A stretch of DNA of 8,387 nucleotides from Alphaproteobacteria bacterium (GCA_024639035.1 JAHEJE010000117.1:1-8387); one strand, 5' to 3'; positions 1 to 6,652 are shown, counted from the stretch's first letter. Program-made: numbers and translations. The notes: generated from the letters alone by a model not told the origin.

Positions 1-219
1 CTCAACGTGGAGAACATTCGCCAGTTCCTGTCGCGCCTGACCGACACCCAACTGTTCCCGCCGGAGCTCTATTACCTCTCCAAGCTGCCGGCCGATCTGA
101 ACCTGGACGAGACCCTGCTGGTCGCCGTCATGTCGCTGGCGCTGTCGTTTTTGGCCACGCTCTATCCTTCCTGGCGCGCCGCGCGGCTCGATCCCGTGGA
201 AGCGCTGCGGTACGAGTGA
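1..219 (+). CDS. lolC: Lipoprotein-releasing ABC transporter permease, C-terminal end (LolC/LolE family), partial
   Basis: The gene is cut by the left window edge; only its last 72 residues and the TGA stop at 217-219 are present. Frame 1 is open from the first base, so the GTG at 7 is internal, not a start. The visible part is the end of the last periplasmic stretch (around LFPPELYYLSKLP), a hydrophobic segment (roughly TLLVAVMSLALSFLATLYP, the final membrane helix), and the cytoplasmic tail RAARLDPVEALRYE, which is typical of LolC/LolE permeases. Known role: with LolD, these proteins detach outer-membrane lipoproteins from the inner membrane and pass them to LolA. The immediate overlap with lolD confirms the identity. 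Many alphaproteobacteria are thought to have one hybrid permease (sometimes called LolF) instead of separate LolC and LolE, so the letter is uncertain though the family is not. Confidence 0.93.
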   Translation, partial: LNVENIRQFLSRLTDTQLFPPELYYLSKLPADLNLDETLLVAVMSLALSFLATLYPSWRAARLDPVEALRYE

Positions 220-926
220 TGAACACCATGGCCGAGGCTCACCCGACACCAGCGCTCGAACTGAACGGGATCGCACGCAGCTACACCCAGGCCAACCAGG
301 AACTGCGCATATTCGAAGGTCTCGATCTGTCGGTTTATCCCGGCGAGATTGTCGGGCTGGTCGGACAGTCGGGGTCGGGCAAGTCGTCGCTGCTGCACAT
401 TGCCGGCCTGCTCGAGCGGCCGACCGCCGGCAAGGTCTCGATCAGCGGTCAGGAGTGCGAATCCCTGTCCGACCGCGCCCGCACCCGGATCAGGCGGATC
501 GGCATTGGTTTCGTCTACCAGTTCCACCATCTGCTGCCCGAGTTCTCGGCGCTTGAGAACGTCGAAATTCCGCAACTCATCGCCGGCGCCAGTGCCGCGC
601 AGGCCCGTGACCGCGCCAGGGAACTGCTGGCCCGGCTTGGTCTTGAACCGCGCATGGAGCATCGTCCGGCGGAATTGTCGGGCGGCGAGCAGCAGCGCGT
701 GGCGATGGCCCGCGCCCTGGCGAACCGGCCCTTGCTGCTGCTGGCCGATGAGCCGACCGGCAACCTGGACCCCAAGACGGCCGGCCGGGTCCATGACGAG
801 TTGCTGCATCTGATCAGGGATGAAGGCCTTGCTGCCCTGATCGCCACCCACAATTTAGAGCTTGCGCACAACATGCATCGCATGGTGCACTTGGAGGATG
901 GTCATTTAGTCGAGGCGACACGATGA
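219..926 (+). CDS. lolD: Lipoprotein-releasing system ATP-binding protein LolD
   Basis: A 235-residue ABC ATPase that powers release of lipoproteins from the inner membrane together with the LolC/E permease. Motifs are intact (numbered from the ATG at 219): Walker A GQSGSGKS (49-56), Q-loop Q101 within FVYQFHHLLPEFSALENV, which is characteristic of LolD, signature LSGGEQQ (153-159), Walker B LLLLADEP (172-179) with catalytic E178, D-loop NLD (182-184) and switch H211. Length matches the family. I chose the ATG at 219 because it overlaps the permease stop as TGATG. A GTG at 216 and an ATG at 228 are in the same frame and cannot be excluded. No strong Shine-Dalgarno sequence precedes it, so it is probably translated by reinitiation from the upstream gene. 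The 3' end overlaps the next gene as ATGA. Confidence 0.96.
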   Translation: MNTMAEAHPTPALELNGIARSYTQANQELRIFEGLDLSVYPGEIVGLVGQSGSGKSSLLHIAGLLERPTAGKVSISGQECESLSDRARTRIRRIGIGFVYQFHHLLPEFSALENVEIPQLIAGASAAQARDRARELLARLGLEPRMEHRPAELSGGEQQRVAMARALANRPLLLLADEPTGNLDPKTAGRVHDELLHLIRDEGLAALIATHNLELAHNMHRMVHLEDGHLVEATR

Positions 927-1948
927 AAACCATCTTCGGCGCGGTCCAGCTTGGCCACAAACCGACCCGCTTTTTGTCCCGTGGCAATATCGTGGACTAT
1001 CCCGATCAGCCCGAGCGTGTGCGGGTGCTGCTTCAGGCCGCGCGTGCTGCAGGGGCCAGCGTTCACGCCAGCCGCGGTTTCGATCAGCAGCATCTGGCGG
1101 CGGTTCACAAGTGGCGCTATCTGGAGTTCCTGGAAAAAGCCCACAAGTCGTGGAAACGCGGCAAGGGCGCTTTTGACGAAGTCATGCCGAGCGCCCGGCC
1201 GATTGAAAAACCGGCCCGCTACCCGCGCGATATCGTCGGCAGGGCCGGCTGGCATATGGCCGATTTCTCCTGTCCGATTGTCGAGGACACCTGGCGCGTG
1301 GTCCGCGCGTCGGCCAACACGGCGCTGACCGCTGCGCATCTGGTCAGCGAGGGCGAGGGCCCGGTCTACGCCCTGTGCCGGCCACCCGGACATCACGCCT
1401 ATCAGGAACGCGCCGGCGGGTTCTGCTATCTCAACAATTCTGCAATTGCCGCCCAGTACCTGCGTCAGCATCATGACCGCGTGGCCATCCTCGATGTCGA
1501 CGTTCACCACGGCAACGGCACCCAGGCCATTTTCTACAGCCGCGGCGATGTCCTGACAGTCTCGATCCATGCCGATCCAAAGAAGTTTTTCCCGTTCTAT
1601 TATGGCTACGAAAGCGAGCGCGGCCGCGGCGAAGGGCGTGGATACAATCTGAACATCCCGCTTCCGCTCAAAAGCGATGACGACATCTGGGCCGGTGCCG
1701 TGGAATACGCGGTCGAACGGCTGCAGGACTATCAGCCGGGTGCCCTGGTGGTCGCGCTCGGTTTCGACGCCCATGAGAGCGATCCGCTGCAGGGCGGGGC
1801 AATGACGACACTGGGCTTCCGCCGCATTGCCAGCGCGATCACCAAGCTCGAGTTGCCGACGGTGTTCGTTCAGGAGGGCGGTTATCTGAACGATGCACTG
1901 GGCGATAACCTGGTGAGCTTCATGCGTGGGATCGACACCGGGCTATAG
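923..1948 (+). CDS. Histone deacetylase superfamily amidohydrolase, acetylpolyamine amidohydrolase-like
   Basis: A 341-residue zinc amidohydrolase of the arginase/deacetylase fold, about the length of the Mycoplana ramosa acetylpolyamine amidohydrolase. Visible residues: the His-His dyad H157/H158 in CRPPGHH, zinc ligands D193 and H195 in DVDVHHGNGTQ, the third ligand D282 in GFDAHESDPL, and the catalytic Tyr Y321 in QEGGY. Residues about 80-122 (MPSARP...PRDIVGRAGW) match the loop insertion that shapes the dimeric polyamine pocket in that enzyme. No signal peptide is visible, so it should be cytoplasmic. The likely reaction is hydrolysis of an acetyl-amide, on acetylpolyamines or another acylated amine; the substrate is inferred. 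The start ATG overlaps the lolD stop (ATGA), with GAGG at 912-915 as ribosome binding site 7 bases upstream. Some acidic pocket residues of the M. ramosa enzyme are replaced (V105, S116). Catalysis is well supported; substrate is not. Confidence 0.9.
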   Translation: MKTIFGAVQLGHKPTRFLSRGNIVDYPDQPERVRVLLQAARAAGASVHASRGFDQQHLAAVHKWRYLEFLEKAHKSWKRGKGAFDEVMPSARPIEKPARYPRDIVGRAGWHMADFSCPIVEDTWRVVRASANTALTAAHLVSEGEGPVYALCRPPGHHAYQERAGGFCYLNNSAIAAQYLRQHHDRVAILDVDVHHGNGTQAIFYSRGDVLTVSIHADPKKFFPFYYGYESERGRGEGRGYNLNIPLPLKSDDDIWAGAVEYAVERLQDYQPGALVVALGFDAHESDPLQGGAMTTLGFRRIASAITKLELPTVFVQEGGYLNDALGDNLVSFMRGIDTGL

Positions 1949-1988
1949 ACGCCGAGTGCGGTTCCTGTTGATGAGCGAGGATCAGCGG

Positions 1989-2017
1989 TTAGCGCAGCGC
2001 CGGCAGCGCGCTAAACT
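1989..2017 (+). promoter_or_regulatory. Candidate dnaE promoter, possibly giving a leaderless mRNA
   Basis: TTAGCGC at 1989-1995, 14 bases, then GCTAAACT at 2010-2017. This resembles the Caulobacter housekeeping sigma73 pattern as I recall it (TTGACGS, 10-14 bases, GCTANAWC), matching 5 of 7 and 6 of 8 positions. Read as sigma70, TAAACT (2012-2017) matches four of six -10 positions with a poor -35. A start 6-8 bases downstream of the -10 would fall on or next to the A of the dnaE ATG at 2024, which would explain why no Shine-Dalgarno sequence is seen. The match is partial and the call is tentative. Confidence 0.35.
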
Positions 2018-2023
2018 AGCGCG
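2007..2023. repeat. Perfect 7-bp inverted repeat directly before the dnaE start codon
   Basis: CGCGCTA (2007-2013), loop AAC, TAGCGCG (2017-2023); the last base touches the ATG at 2024. It covers the place where a ribosome binding site would sit and includes the candidate -10. A 3-base loop is short, so as DNA it could be an operator half-site pair and as RNA a tight hairpin. A direct repeat GCAGCGC (1994-2000 and 2003-2009) lies just upstream. Arms of this length occur by chance in a window this size; it is the position that makes it notable. Confidence 0.55.
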
Positions 2024-5000
2024 ATGAACGACTCAACAACCAAACCCGCCGCGAGTTTCGTGCATCTATCGGTCCATTCGGCCTATTCGCTGTCCGAAGG
2101 CGCTTTGCCGATCAAGACGCTGGCACGGCTGTGCCGCGACAATGGCCTGCCGGCGCTGGCCGTGACCGACACCAACAATCTGTTCGGCGCTCTGGAATTC
2201 TCGCTGGAACTGGCCAAATCCGGGGTGCAACCGATCATCGGCTGCAAGCTCGCCGTGGACATGGAGATGGCCGACCCCGGCAGCCTGTCCGCACAATCCG
2301 CACCCGGAGACTATCCCTCGATAGTCCTGCTGGCCAAGAACGAGGCCGGCTACCAGCACTTGATGAAACTGTCGAGCAGCGCCTTTCTGGACAGCGACCC
2401 GCAGGACACCGCCCACATCAAATGGCGGCAATTGGCCAAACTGAACGACGGCCTGATCTGCCTGACCGGCGGTGTCGACGGCCCGGTCAATGGTGCGATC
2501 CTGCAGGGGCAGGGCGATCTCGCGGTGCAACTGCTGGCAAAACTGCACCACACCTTCGGCGACCGTGTCTATGTCGAATTGCATCGCCACAGCATGGACG
2601 ATGAAATCGCCAGCGAGCCCAAACTGCTCGAACTGGCTTACGACATGGACCTGCCGCTGGTGGCGACCAACGAGGCTTTTTTCGCCGGCCCGGACGATTT
2701 CACCGCCCACGATGCGCTGATCTGCATTGCCGAGGGCGAAGTGCAGGCCAATGACAACCGCCGCCGCCTCACGCCGGATCATTACTTCAAGAGCGCCCAG
2801 GAAATGACGGCGCTGTTTGCCGATTTGCCCGAAGCCATCGAGAACACCATCGAAATCGCCAAGCGCTGCGCCTACCGGCCCAAGTCGCGTGATCCCATCC
2901 TGCCGAAGTTCACCACACCCGGCAGCGAACAGCTCGATGAGGCCGCCGAGCTCGACCGCCAGGCCCGTGACGGCCTCGCAGAAATCCTCGACCGGTTGGG
3001 TCCGTGCGACGGTTTTGAACGCAAGGACTACTTCGACCGGCTGGACTACGAGCTCGGGATCATCAACCGGATGGATTTTCCCGGTTACTTTCTGATCGTT
3101 GCCGACTTCATCAAGTGGACCAAGGGCCAGGGCATTCCCGTCGGACCGGGTCGCGGATCGGGCGCCGGTTCGGTCGTCGCCTGGGCCCTGACCATCACCG
3201 ATCTCGATCCGCTGCGCTTCAACCTGGTCTTTGAGCGGTTCCTCAATCCCGAACGCATATCGATGCCGGACTTCGACATCGATTTCTGCCAGGAACGGCG
3301 CGACGAGGTGATCGCCTACGTCCAGGACAAATACGGCGTCGATCAGGTCGCCCAGATCATCACCTTCGGAAAACTCCAGGCCCGTGCCGTCTGCCGCGAC
3401 GTTGGCCGGGTGCTGCAGATGCCCTACGGCCATGTCGACCGGCTGTGCAAGATGATCCCGAACAATCCGGCCAACCCGGTCACCCTCACCCAGGCCATCG
3501 ACGGCGAGCCGCGCCTCCAGGAAGAGCGCGACAAGGACCCCACCGTCGCCACCATGCTGGAAATCGGCCGCAAGCTCGAGGGGCTCTATCGCCACGCCTC
3601 GACCCACGCGGCAGGCCTGGTGATCGGCGACCGCCGGCTTGACGAACTGGTCCCGCTCTACCGCGATCCGCGCTCGCCGATGCCGGTCACCCAGTTCAAC
3701 ATGAACCTGGTCGAAAAGGCCGGACTGGTAAAGTTCGACTTCCTCGGCCTGAAAACCCTCACCGTGCTCGACAAGGCGGTGCGTCTTGCGGCCAGGCGCG
3801 GCGTTGATGTCGATTTGTCCAGCTTGCCGCTCGATGATGAAACGACCTTTGCCATGCTGCAGCGGGCCGAGACGGTCGGCGTGTTCCAGCTCGAAAGCTC
3901 CGGCATGCGAGATTTGATCCGCAAGTCGCAGCCCTCCAACATCGAGGACATCATCGCTCTGGTTGCCCTCTACCGGCCCGGCCCGATGGAAAACATCCCC
4001 AAGTACATCGCCTGCAAGAAAGGTGACGAACAGCCGGAGTTCCTGCACGACATCGTCACGCCAATCGTCTCCGACACCTACGGTGTGATCATCTACCAGG
4101 AGCAGGTGTTGCAGATCGCCCAGGCGCTTTCCGGTTACACACTTGGCGAAGCCGACATCCTGCGCAAGGCGATGGGCAAGAAGATCAAGGCCGAGATGGA
4201 CCAGCAAAAGGAAAAGTTCGTTTCCGGCGCGGTCGCCAACGGTGTCGAGCAGGCCCAGGCGGAGTTCATCTTCGAATTGGTCGCCAAGTTCGCCGGCTAT
4301 GGCTTCAACAAGGCCCACTCGGCCTGTTATGCCGTGGTCGCCTATCAGACCGCATGGTTCAAGGCCAACCATCCGGTCGAGTTCATGGCCGCCTCGATGA
4401 CCCTCGATGCCGGCAATACCGACAAGCTGGTGGTTTTCAAGCGCGAGGCCGACCGCATGCAGATCGCCATCGAGCCGCCTTCGGTGAACCGCTCGTCGGT
4501 GGAATTCACGGTCGAGGACGGCCGCATCCGCTATGCCTTGGCGGCACTCAAGAACGTCGGCCATCAGGCCGTGCAGCACATCGTCGAACTGCGCCATGAG
4601 GGCGGACCGTTTGCCTCGCTGGCCGACTTTGCCCGCCGCATCGATGCCCGCGTCATCAACAAGCGGGCGCTGGAAAGCATGGCCAAGGCCGGCGCCTTCG
4701 ACGATTTCAATCCGAACCGCGCCCAGGTGGTGGACGGCATCGAGGCCATCCTCAGCATGGCGAACCGCACCAGCGCCGAGCGCGACGCCGGCCAGAGCGA
4801 TATGTTCGGCGGCGGCCAGGCCGGTGCTGAAGACCTGCCATTGCCGGTCCGCGAGCCCTGGCTGCCGATGGATCGGCTGTCACAGGAATTCGACGCCATC
4901 GGATTTTATCTTTCCGGACATCCTCTGGACGGTTACGACGCCGCGCTCAAACGGCTCGGCATCGAAAGCTGGTTGAGCTTCAGGGAAAACGCCCTGAAGA

Positions 5001-5485
5001 AAGGCGCCACCAGCGCAAAACTGGCCGGGACCGTGACCCACCGCCAGGAACGGCGCTCAAAGAGCGGCAACCGCTTTGCCTTTGTCGGTTTCTCCGATCC
5101 GTCGGGGCAGTTCGAGGCGATCTGCTTTTCCGATACGCTGCATGCCTGCCGCGATATGCTTGAGCCCGGCAACGCGGTGATCGTGAAAGTCGAGGCCGAC
5201 GTCGAGACCGACGATATCCGACTGCGCCTCAACGGCGTCGAAATTCTGGAGGCGGCAGCGGCCAATGTGGCCCAGGGCCTGAAGATTTACGTCAACGATA
5301 CCGACCCGCTGCCAAGCATCGCCGCGCGCCTGAAGAATGGCGGCCGGGCACCGGTGCAGGTGGTCATGCAGTTGCCCGACCGTACCAGCGTGGCAATAGC
5401 GCTCGGCAACAGGTTCACCGTCACACCGCAGATCCGTGCCGCCATAAAGGCGGTATCCGGCGTCCAGGATGTCCAGGATCTGTAG
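2024..5485 (+). CDS. dnaE: DNA polymerase III subunit alpha (replicative polymerase)
   Basis: This 1153-residue C-family polymerase is the catalytic subunit of the replicative holoenzyme. Domains in order: N-terminal PHP domain (about 11-290; FVHLSVHSAYSLSEG, AVTDTNNLFGALEF), polymerase palm with active-site aspartates in PDFDIDF (415-421) and D572 in KFDFLGL, fingers with GYGFNKAHSACYA (758-770), tandem HhH region (about 825-905), clamp-binding pentapeptide QSDMF (924-928, compare QADMF of E. coli), OB fold (about 997-1076), and a C-terminal tau-binding-type domain. The PHP motif reads HLS where metal-binding PHP domains have HxH, so built-in proofreading is probably lost and a separate DnaQ exonuclease is expected. 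The start is well fixed: an in-frame TAA lies at 2012-2014, ATG 2024 is the first start after it, and the next candidate (GTG 2060) is inside the PHP motif. No Shine-Dalgarno sequence is visible. Confidence 0.98.
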   Translation: MNDSTTKPAASFVHLSVHSAYSLSEGALPIKTLARLCRDNGLPALAVTDTNNLFGALEFSLELAKSGVQPIIGCKLAVDMEMADPGSLSAQSAPGDYPSIVLLAKNEAGYQHLMKLSSSAFLDSDPQDTAHIKWRQLAKLNDGLICLTGGVDGPVNGAILQGQGDLAVQLLAKLHHTFGDRVYVELHRHSMDDEIASEPKLLELAYDMDLPLVATNEAFFAGPDDFTAHDALICIAEGEVQANDNRRRLTPDHYFKSAQEMTALFADLPEAIENTIEIAKRCAYRPKSRDPILPKFTTPGSEQLDEAAELDRQARDGLAEILDRLGPCDGFERKDYFDRLDYELGIINRMDFPGYFLIVADFIKWTKGQGIPVGPGRGSGAGSVVAWALTITDLDPLRFNLVFERFLNPERISMPDFDIDFCQERRDEVIAYVQDKYGVDQVAQIITFGKLQARAVCRDVGRVLQMPYGHVDRLCKMIPNNPANPVTLTQAIDGEPRLQEERDKDPTVATMLEIGRKLEGLYRHASTHAAGLVIGDRRLDELVPLYRDPRSPMPVTQFNMNLVEKAGLVKFDFLGLKTLTVLDKAVRLAARRGVDVDLSSLPLDDETTFAMLQRAETVGVFQLESSGMRDLIRKSQPSNIEDIIALVALYRPGPMENIPKYIACKKGDEQPEFLHDIVTPIVSDTYGVIIYQEQVLQIAQALSGYTLGEADILRKAMGKKIKAEMDQQKEKFVSGAVANGVEQAQAEFIFELVAKFAGYGFNKAHSACYAVVAYQTAWFKANHPVEFMAASMTLDAGNTDKLVVFKREADRMQIAIEPPSVNRSSVEFTVEDGRIRYALAALKNVGHQAVQHIVELRHEGGPFASLADFARRIDARVINKRALESMAKAGAFDDFNPNRAQVVDGIEAILSMANRTSAERDAGQSDMFGGGQAGAEDLPLPVREPWLPMDRLSQEFDAIGFYLSGHPLDGYDAALKRLGIESWLSFRENALKKGATSAKLAGTVTHRQERRSKSGNRFAFVGFSDPSGQFEAICFSDTLHACRDMLEPGNAVIVKVEADVETDDIRLRLNGVEILEAAAANVAQGLKIYVNDTDPLPSIAARLKNGGRAPVQVVMQLPDRTSVAIALGNRFTVTPQIRAAIKAVSGVQDVQDL
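5462..5479 (+). repeat. Tandem 9-base duplication at the dnaE 3' end
   Basis: GTCCAGGAT occurs twice without a gap (5462-5470 and 5471-5479), giving VQDVQD just before the final leucine of DnaE. The frame is kept, so the only effect is three additional residues at the extreme C-terminus. It looks like a small slippage duplication. Confidence 0.7.
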
Positions 5486-5486
5486 C

Positions 5487-5527
5487 GGCTTGGCGCCATA
5501 TTTGCCTTGCCAATGGCGCGGCCAGCC
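5487..5527. repeat. Imperfect dyad spanning the rpsB -35 region
   Basis: The core arms are GCGCCAT (5493-5499) and ATGGCGC (5513-5519) around a 13-base loop. GGCT (5487-5490) can also pair with AGCC (5524-5527) across a small internal loop. It begins right after the dnaE stop codon. The loop contains the -35 box and the right arm fills the spacer. As RNA it could protect or help end the dnaE transcript, though no T-run follows; as DNA it could be an operator. Which applies cannot be told from sequence. Confidence 0.45.
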
Positions 5528-5535
5528 ACTATAAG
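5507..5535 (+). promoter_or_regulatory. Sigma70-type promoter of the rpsB-tsf unit
   Basis: TTGCCA (5507-5512, 5 of 6 to TTGACA) and TATAAG (5530-5535, 5 of 6 to TATAAT) are separated by an optimal 17 bases. A GC-rich stretch (CCGCGAC, 5536-5542) follows the -10, as in stringently controlled ribosomal promoters. The expected start is near 5542, which gives a leader of about 130 bases. It is the best promoter in the window and sits where a ribosomal protein operon promoter is expected. Confidence 0.72.
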
Positions 5536-5541
5536 CCGCGA

Positions 5542-5672
5542 CACCAATCCACACGCGGGGATTTGGCCTTTGCGCATGGCAGTTTTGCCCACATAGCACA
5601 GTGGCCGTCCGGTGCCGGTTCATCCGGTGACAGTTCTCGCGGCGGTTCAACCGGAAAAGGAGACATGGCATC
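5542..5672 (+). promoter_or_regulatory. rpsB 5' leader with paired GGTTCA-CCGG elements
   Basis: An untranslated stretch between the predicted transcript start and the rpsB ATG. It contains GGTTCATCCGG (5617-5627) and GGTTCAACCGG (5644-5654), alike at 10 of 11 positions. Each can fold locally. Alternatively CCGGTT (5615-5620) can pair with AACCGG (5649-5654), which ends two bases before the AAGGAG ribosome binding site (5657-5662). S2 is known to repress its own operon through the rpsB leader in E. coli, so a regulatory fold is plausible here, but I do not recognise a named leader motif. Confidence 0.4.
5657..5662 (+). promoter_or_regulatory. rpsB ribosome binding site
   Basis: AAGGAG lies 10 bases before the rpsB ATG at 5673. 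A second ATG at 5665 is only 2 bases from it and is out of frame, so the conserved S2 N-terminus (MALPDYSMRQLLEAGVHFGH) decides for 5673. This is the strongest Shine-Dalgarno sequence in the window, as expected for a highly expressed gene. Confidence 0.8.
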
Positions 5673-6569
5673 ATGGCTTTGCCAGATTATTCCATGCGCC
5701 AATTGCTTGAAGCAGGCGTTCACTTTGGTCATCAGACACACCGCTGGAATCCGAAAATGTCGACCTACATTTTCGGTGCCCGCAATGGCGTGCACGTTAT
5801 CGACCTCGCCCAGACCGTTCCGTTGCTGCACCAGGCTTTGCTGGCGATCAGCGACGTTGTGGCTGGCGGCGGCCGCGTCCTGCTGGTCGGGACCAAGCGC
5901 CAGGCTTCTGAAATCATTGCGGAAACAGCCCGTCAAAGCGCCCAGTACTTTATCAATGCGCGCTGGCTCGGCGGCACCCTGACCAATTGGAAAACCATCT
6001 CCAATTCGATCAAGCGCCTGCGCCATCTCGAGGAGTTGTTCGAAAAGGAAGGCCAGGGCTTCACCAAGCGCGAGCTTTTGACCCTGACCCGCGAGCGCGA
6101 CAAGCTCGAGCTGGCCCTCGGCGGCATCAAGGACATGGGCGGCACGCCGGACATCATGTTCGTGATCGATACCAACAAGGAATCGATCGCCATCAAGGAA
6201 GCCAACCGCCTGGGAATTCCGGTCGTGGCCATTCTGGACTCCAACAGCGATCCGGCCGGCGTGAGCTATCCGATCCCCGGCAACGACGATGCCGGACGGG
6301 CGATTGCCCTGTATTGCGATCTGGTCGGCAAGGCGGTCATCGACGGCATCTCGCGCGGTCAGAGTTCTGCCGGCATCGATGTCGGTGCATCCGAAGAGCC
6401 GGCGGTCGAGGACATGCCGGCTGCCGATGAGCCAGCCGCTCAGGAACCTGCTGCCGAGGAGCCCGTTGCTGCGGAGCCAGCTGCCAAAGAGCCGGCCGCG
6501 GACGCCGCGCCTGCGGCTGCCGAGGCGGAAGGCGGCCCCGAGGAAGCCAAGCCGGCGGCCAGCGCCTAG
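5673..6569 (+). CDS. rpsB: 30S ribosomal protein S2
   Basis: A 298-residue small-subunit ribosomal protein. The core is unmistakable: MRQLLEAGVHFGHQTHRWNPKM at the start (8-29), RWLGGTLTNW (97-106), the coiled-coil region about 108-147, and the C-terminal motif PDIMFVIDTNKESIA (159-173) with NRLGIPVVAILDSNSDP (178-194). S2 binds late to the back of the 30S head-body junction and is needed for S1 attachment. E. coli S2 is 241 residues, so this protein has about 58 more: from residue 239 the chain becomes an acidic, Ala/Pro/Glu-rich tail with repeated EPAA units. Such tails occur in alphaproteobacterial S2. The gene leads a unit with tsf, driven by the promoter at 5507-5535. The next gene starts 93 bases downstream. 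Confidence 0.98.
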   Translation: MALPDYSMRQLLEAGVHFGHQTHRWNPKMSTYIFGARNGVHVIDLAQTVPLLHQALLAISDVVAGGGRVLLVGTKRQASEIIAETARQSAQYFINARWLGGTLTNWKTISNSIKRLRHLEELFEKEGQGFTKRELLTLTRERDKLELALGGIKDMGGTPDIMFVIDTNKESIAIKEANRLGIPVVAILDSNSDPAGVSYPIPGNDDAGRAIALYCDLVGKAVIDGISRGQSSAGIDVGASEEPAVEDMPAADEPAAQEPAAEEPVAAEPAAKEPAADAAPAAAEAEGGPEEAKPAASA

Positions 6570-6616
6570 TCGGCATTACAGGAAATCGACGCTTTCGGCG
6601 CCCAACACCGCAGGTT

Positions 6617-6629
6617 CGACCAGCGGTCG
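6617..6629 (+). other. Small hairpin in the rpsB-tsf spacer
   Basis: CGACC (6617-6621), loop AGC, GGTCG (6625-6629), in the 93-base gap between rpsB and tsf. No T-run follows, so it is not an intrinsic terminator. It might reduce readthrough into tsf or protect the rpsB mRNA end. Five-base stems are common by chance. Nothing else was seen in this gap apart from the tsf ribosome binding site. Confidence 0.3.
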
Positions 6630-6652
6630 TCTGGCGTCACACGGACTGAAAC

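Noticed and set aside
162..851. Long open frame on the minus strand opposite lolD (229 aa)
   Set aside because: It mirrors lolD, which has all ABC motifs; GC-rich DNA gives such antisense open frames. The translation shows no recognisable domain.
2030..2034. GACTC (GANTC, CcrM methylation site) just inside dnaE as a cell-cycle control site
   Set aside because: GANTC sites also occur inside several other genes here (for example near 460, 5738, 6180 and 7399), so one near the start is not informative.
2066..4597. Very long minus-strand open frame (843 aa) opposite dnaE
   Set aside because: An antisense shadow of a GC-rich coding sequence with strong codon bias. The residue pattern is low-complexity and family-less, while dnaE on the + strand is complete and conserved.
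4978..4999. 8-bp inverted repeat CTTCAGGG/CCCTGAAG inside dnaE
   Set aside because: About one such repeat is expected by chance in this length, it is inside conserved coding sequence, and no T-run follows.
5348..5357. Palindrome GCACCGGTGC in the dnaE 3' part
   Set aside because: Ten-base palindromes are expected several times in a window of this size and it lies within coding sequence.
5576..5596. Six-codon open frame in the rpsB leader (ATG GCA GTT TTG CCC ACA TAG) as a leader peptide
   Set aside because: No ribosome binding site precedes it and it has no run of a regulatory amino acid; such short frames are common by chance.
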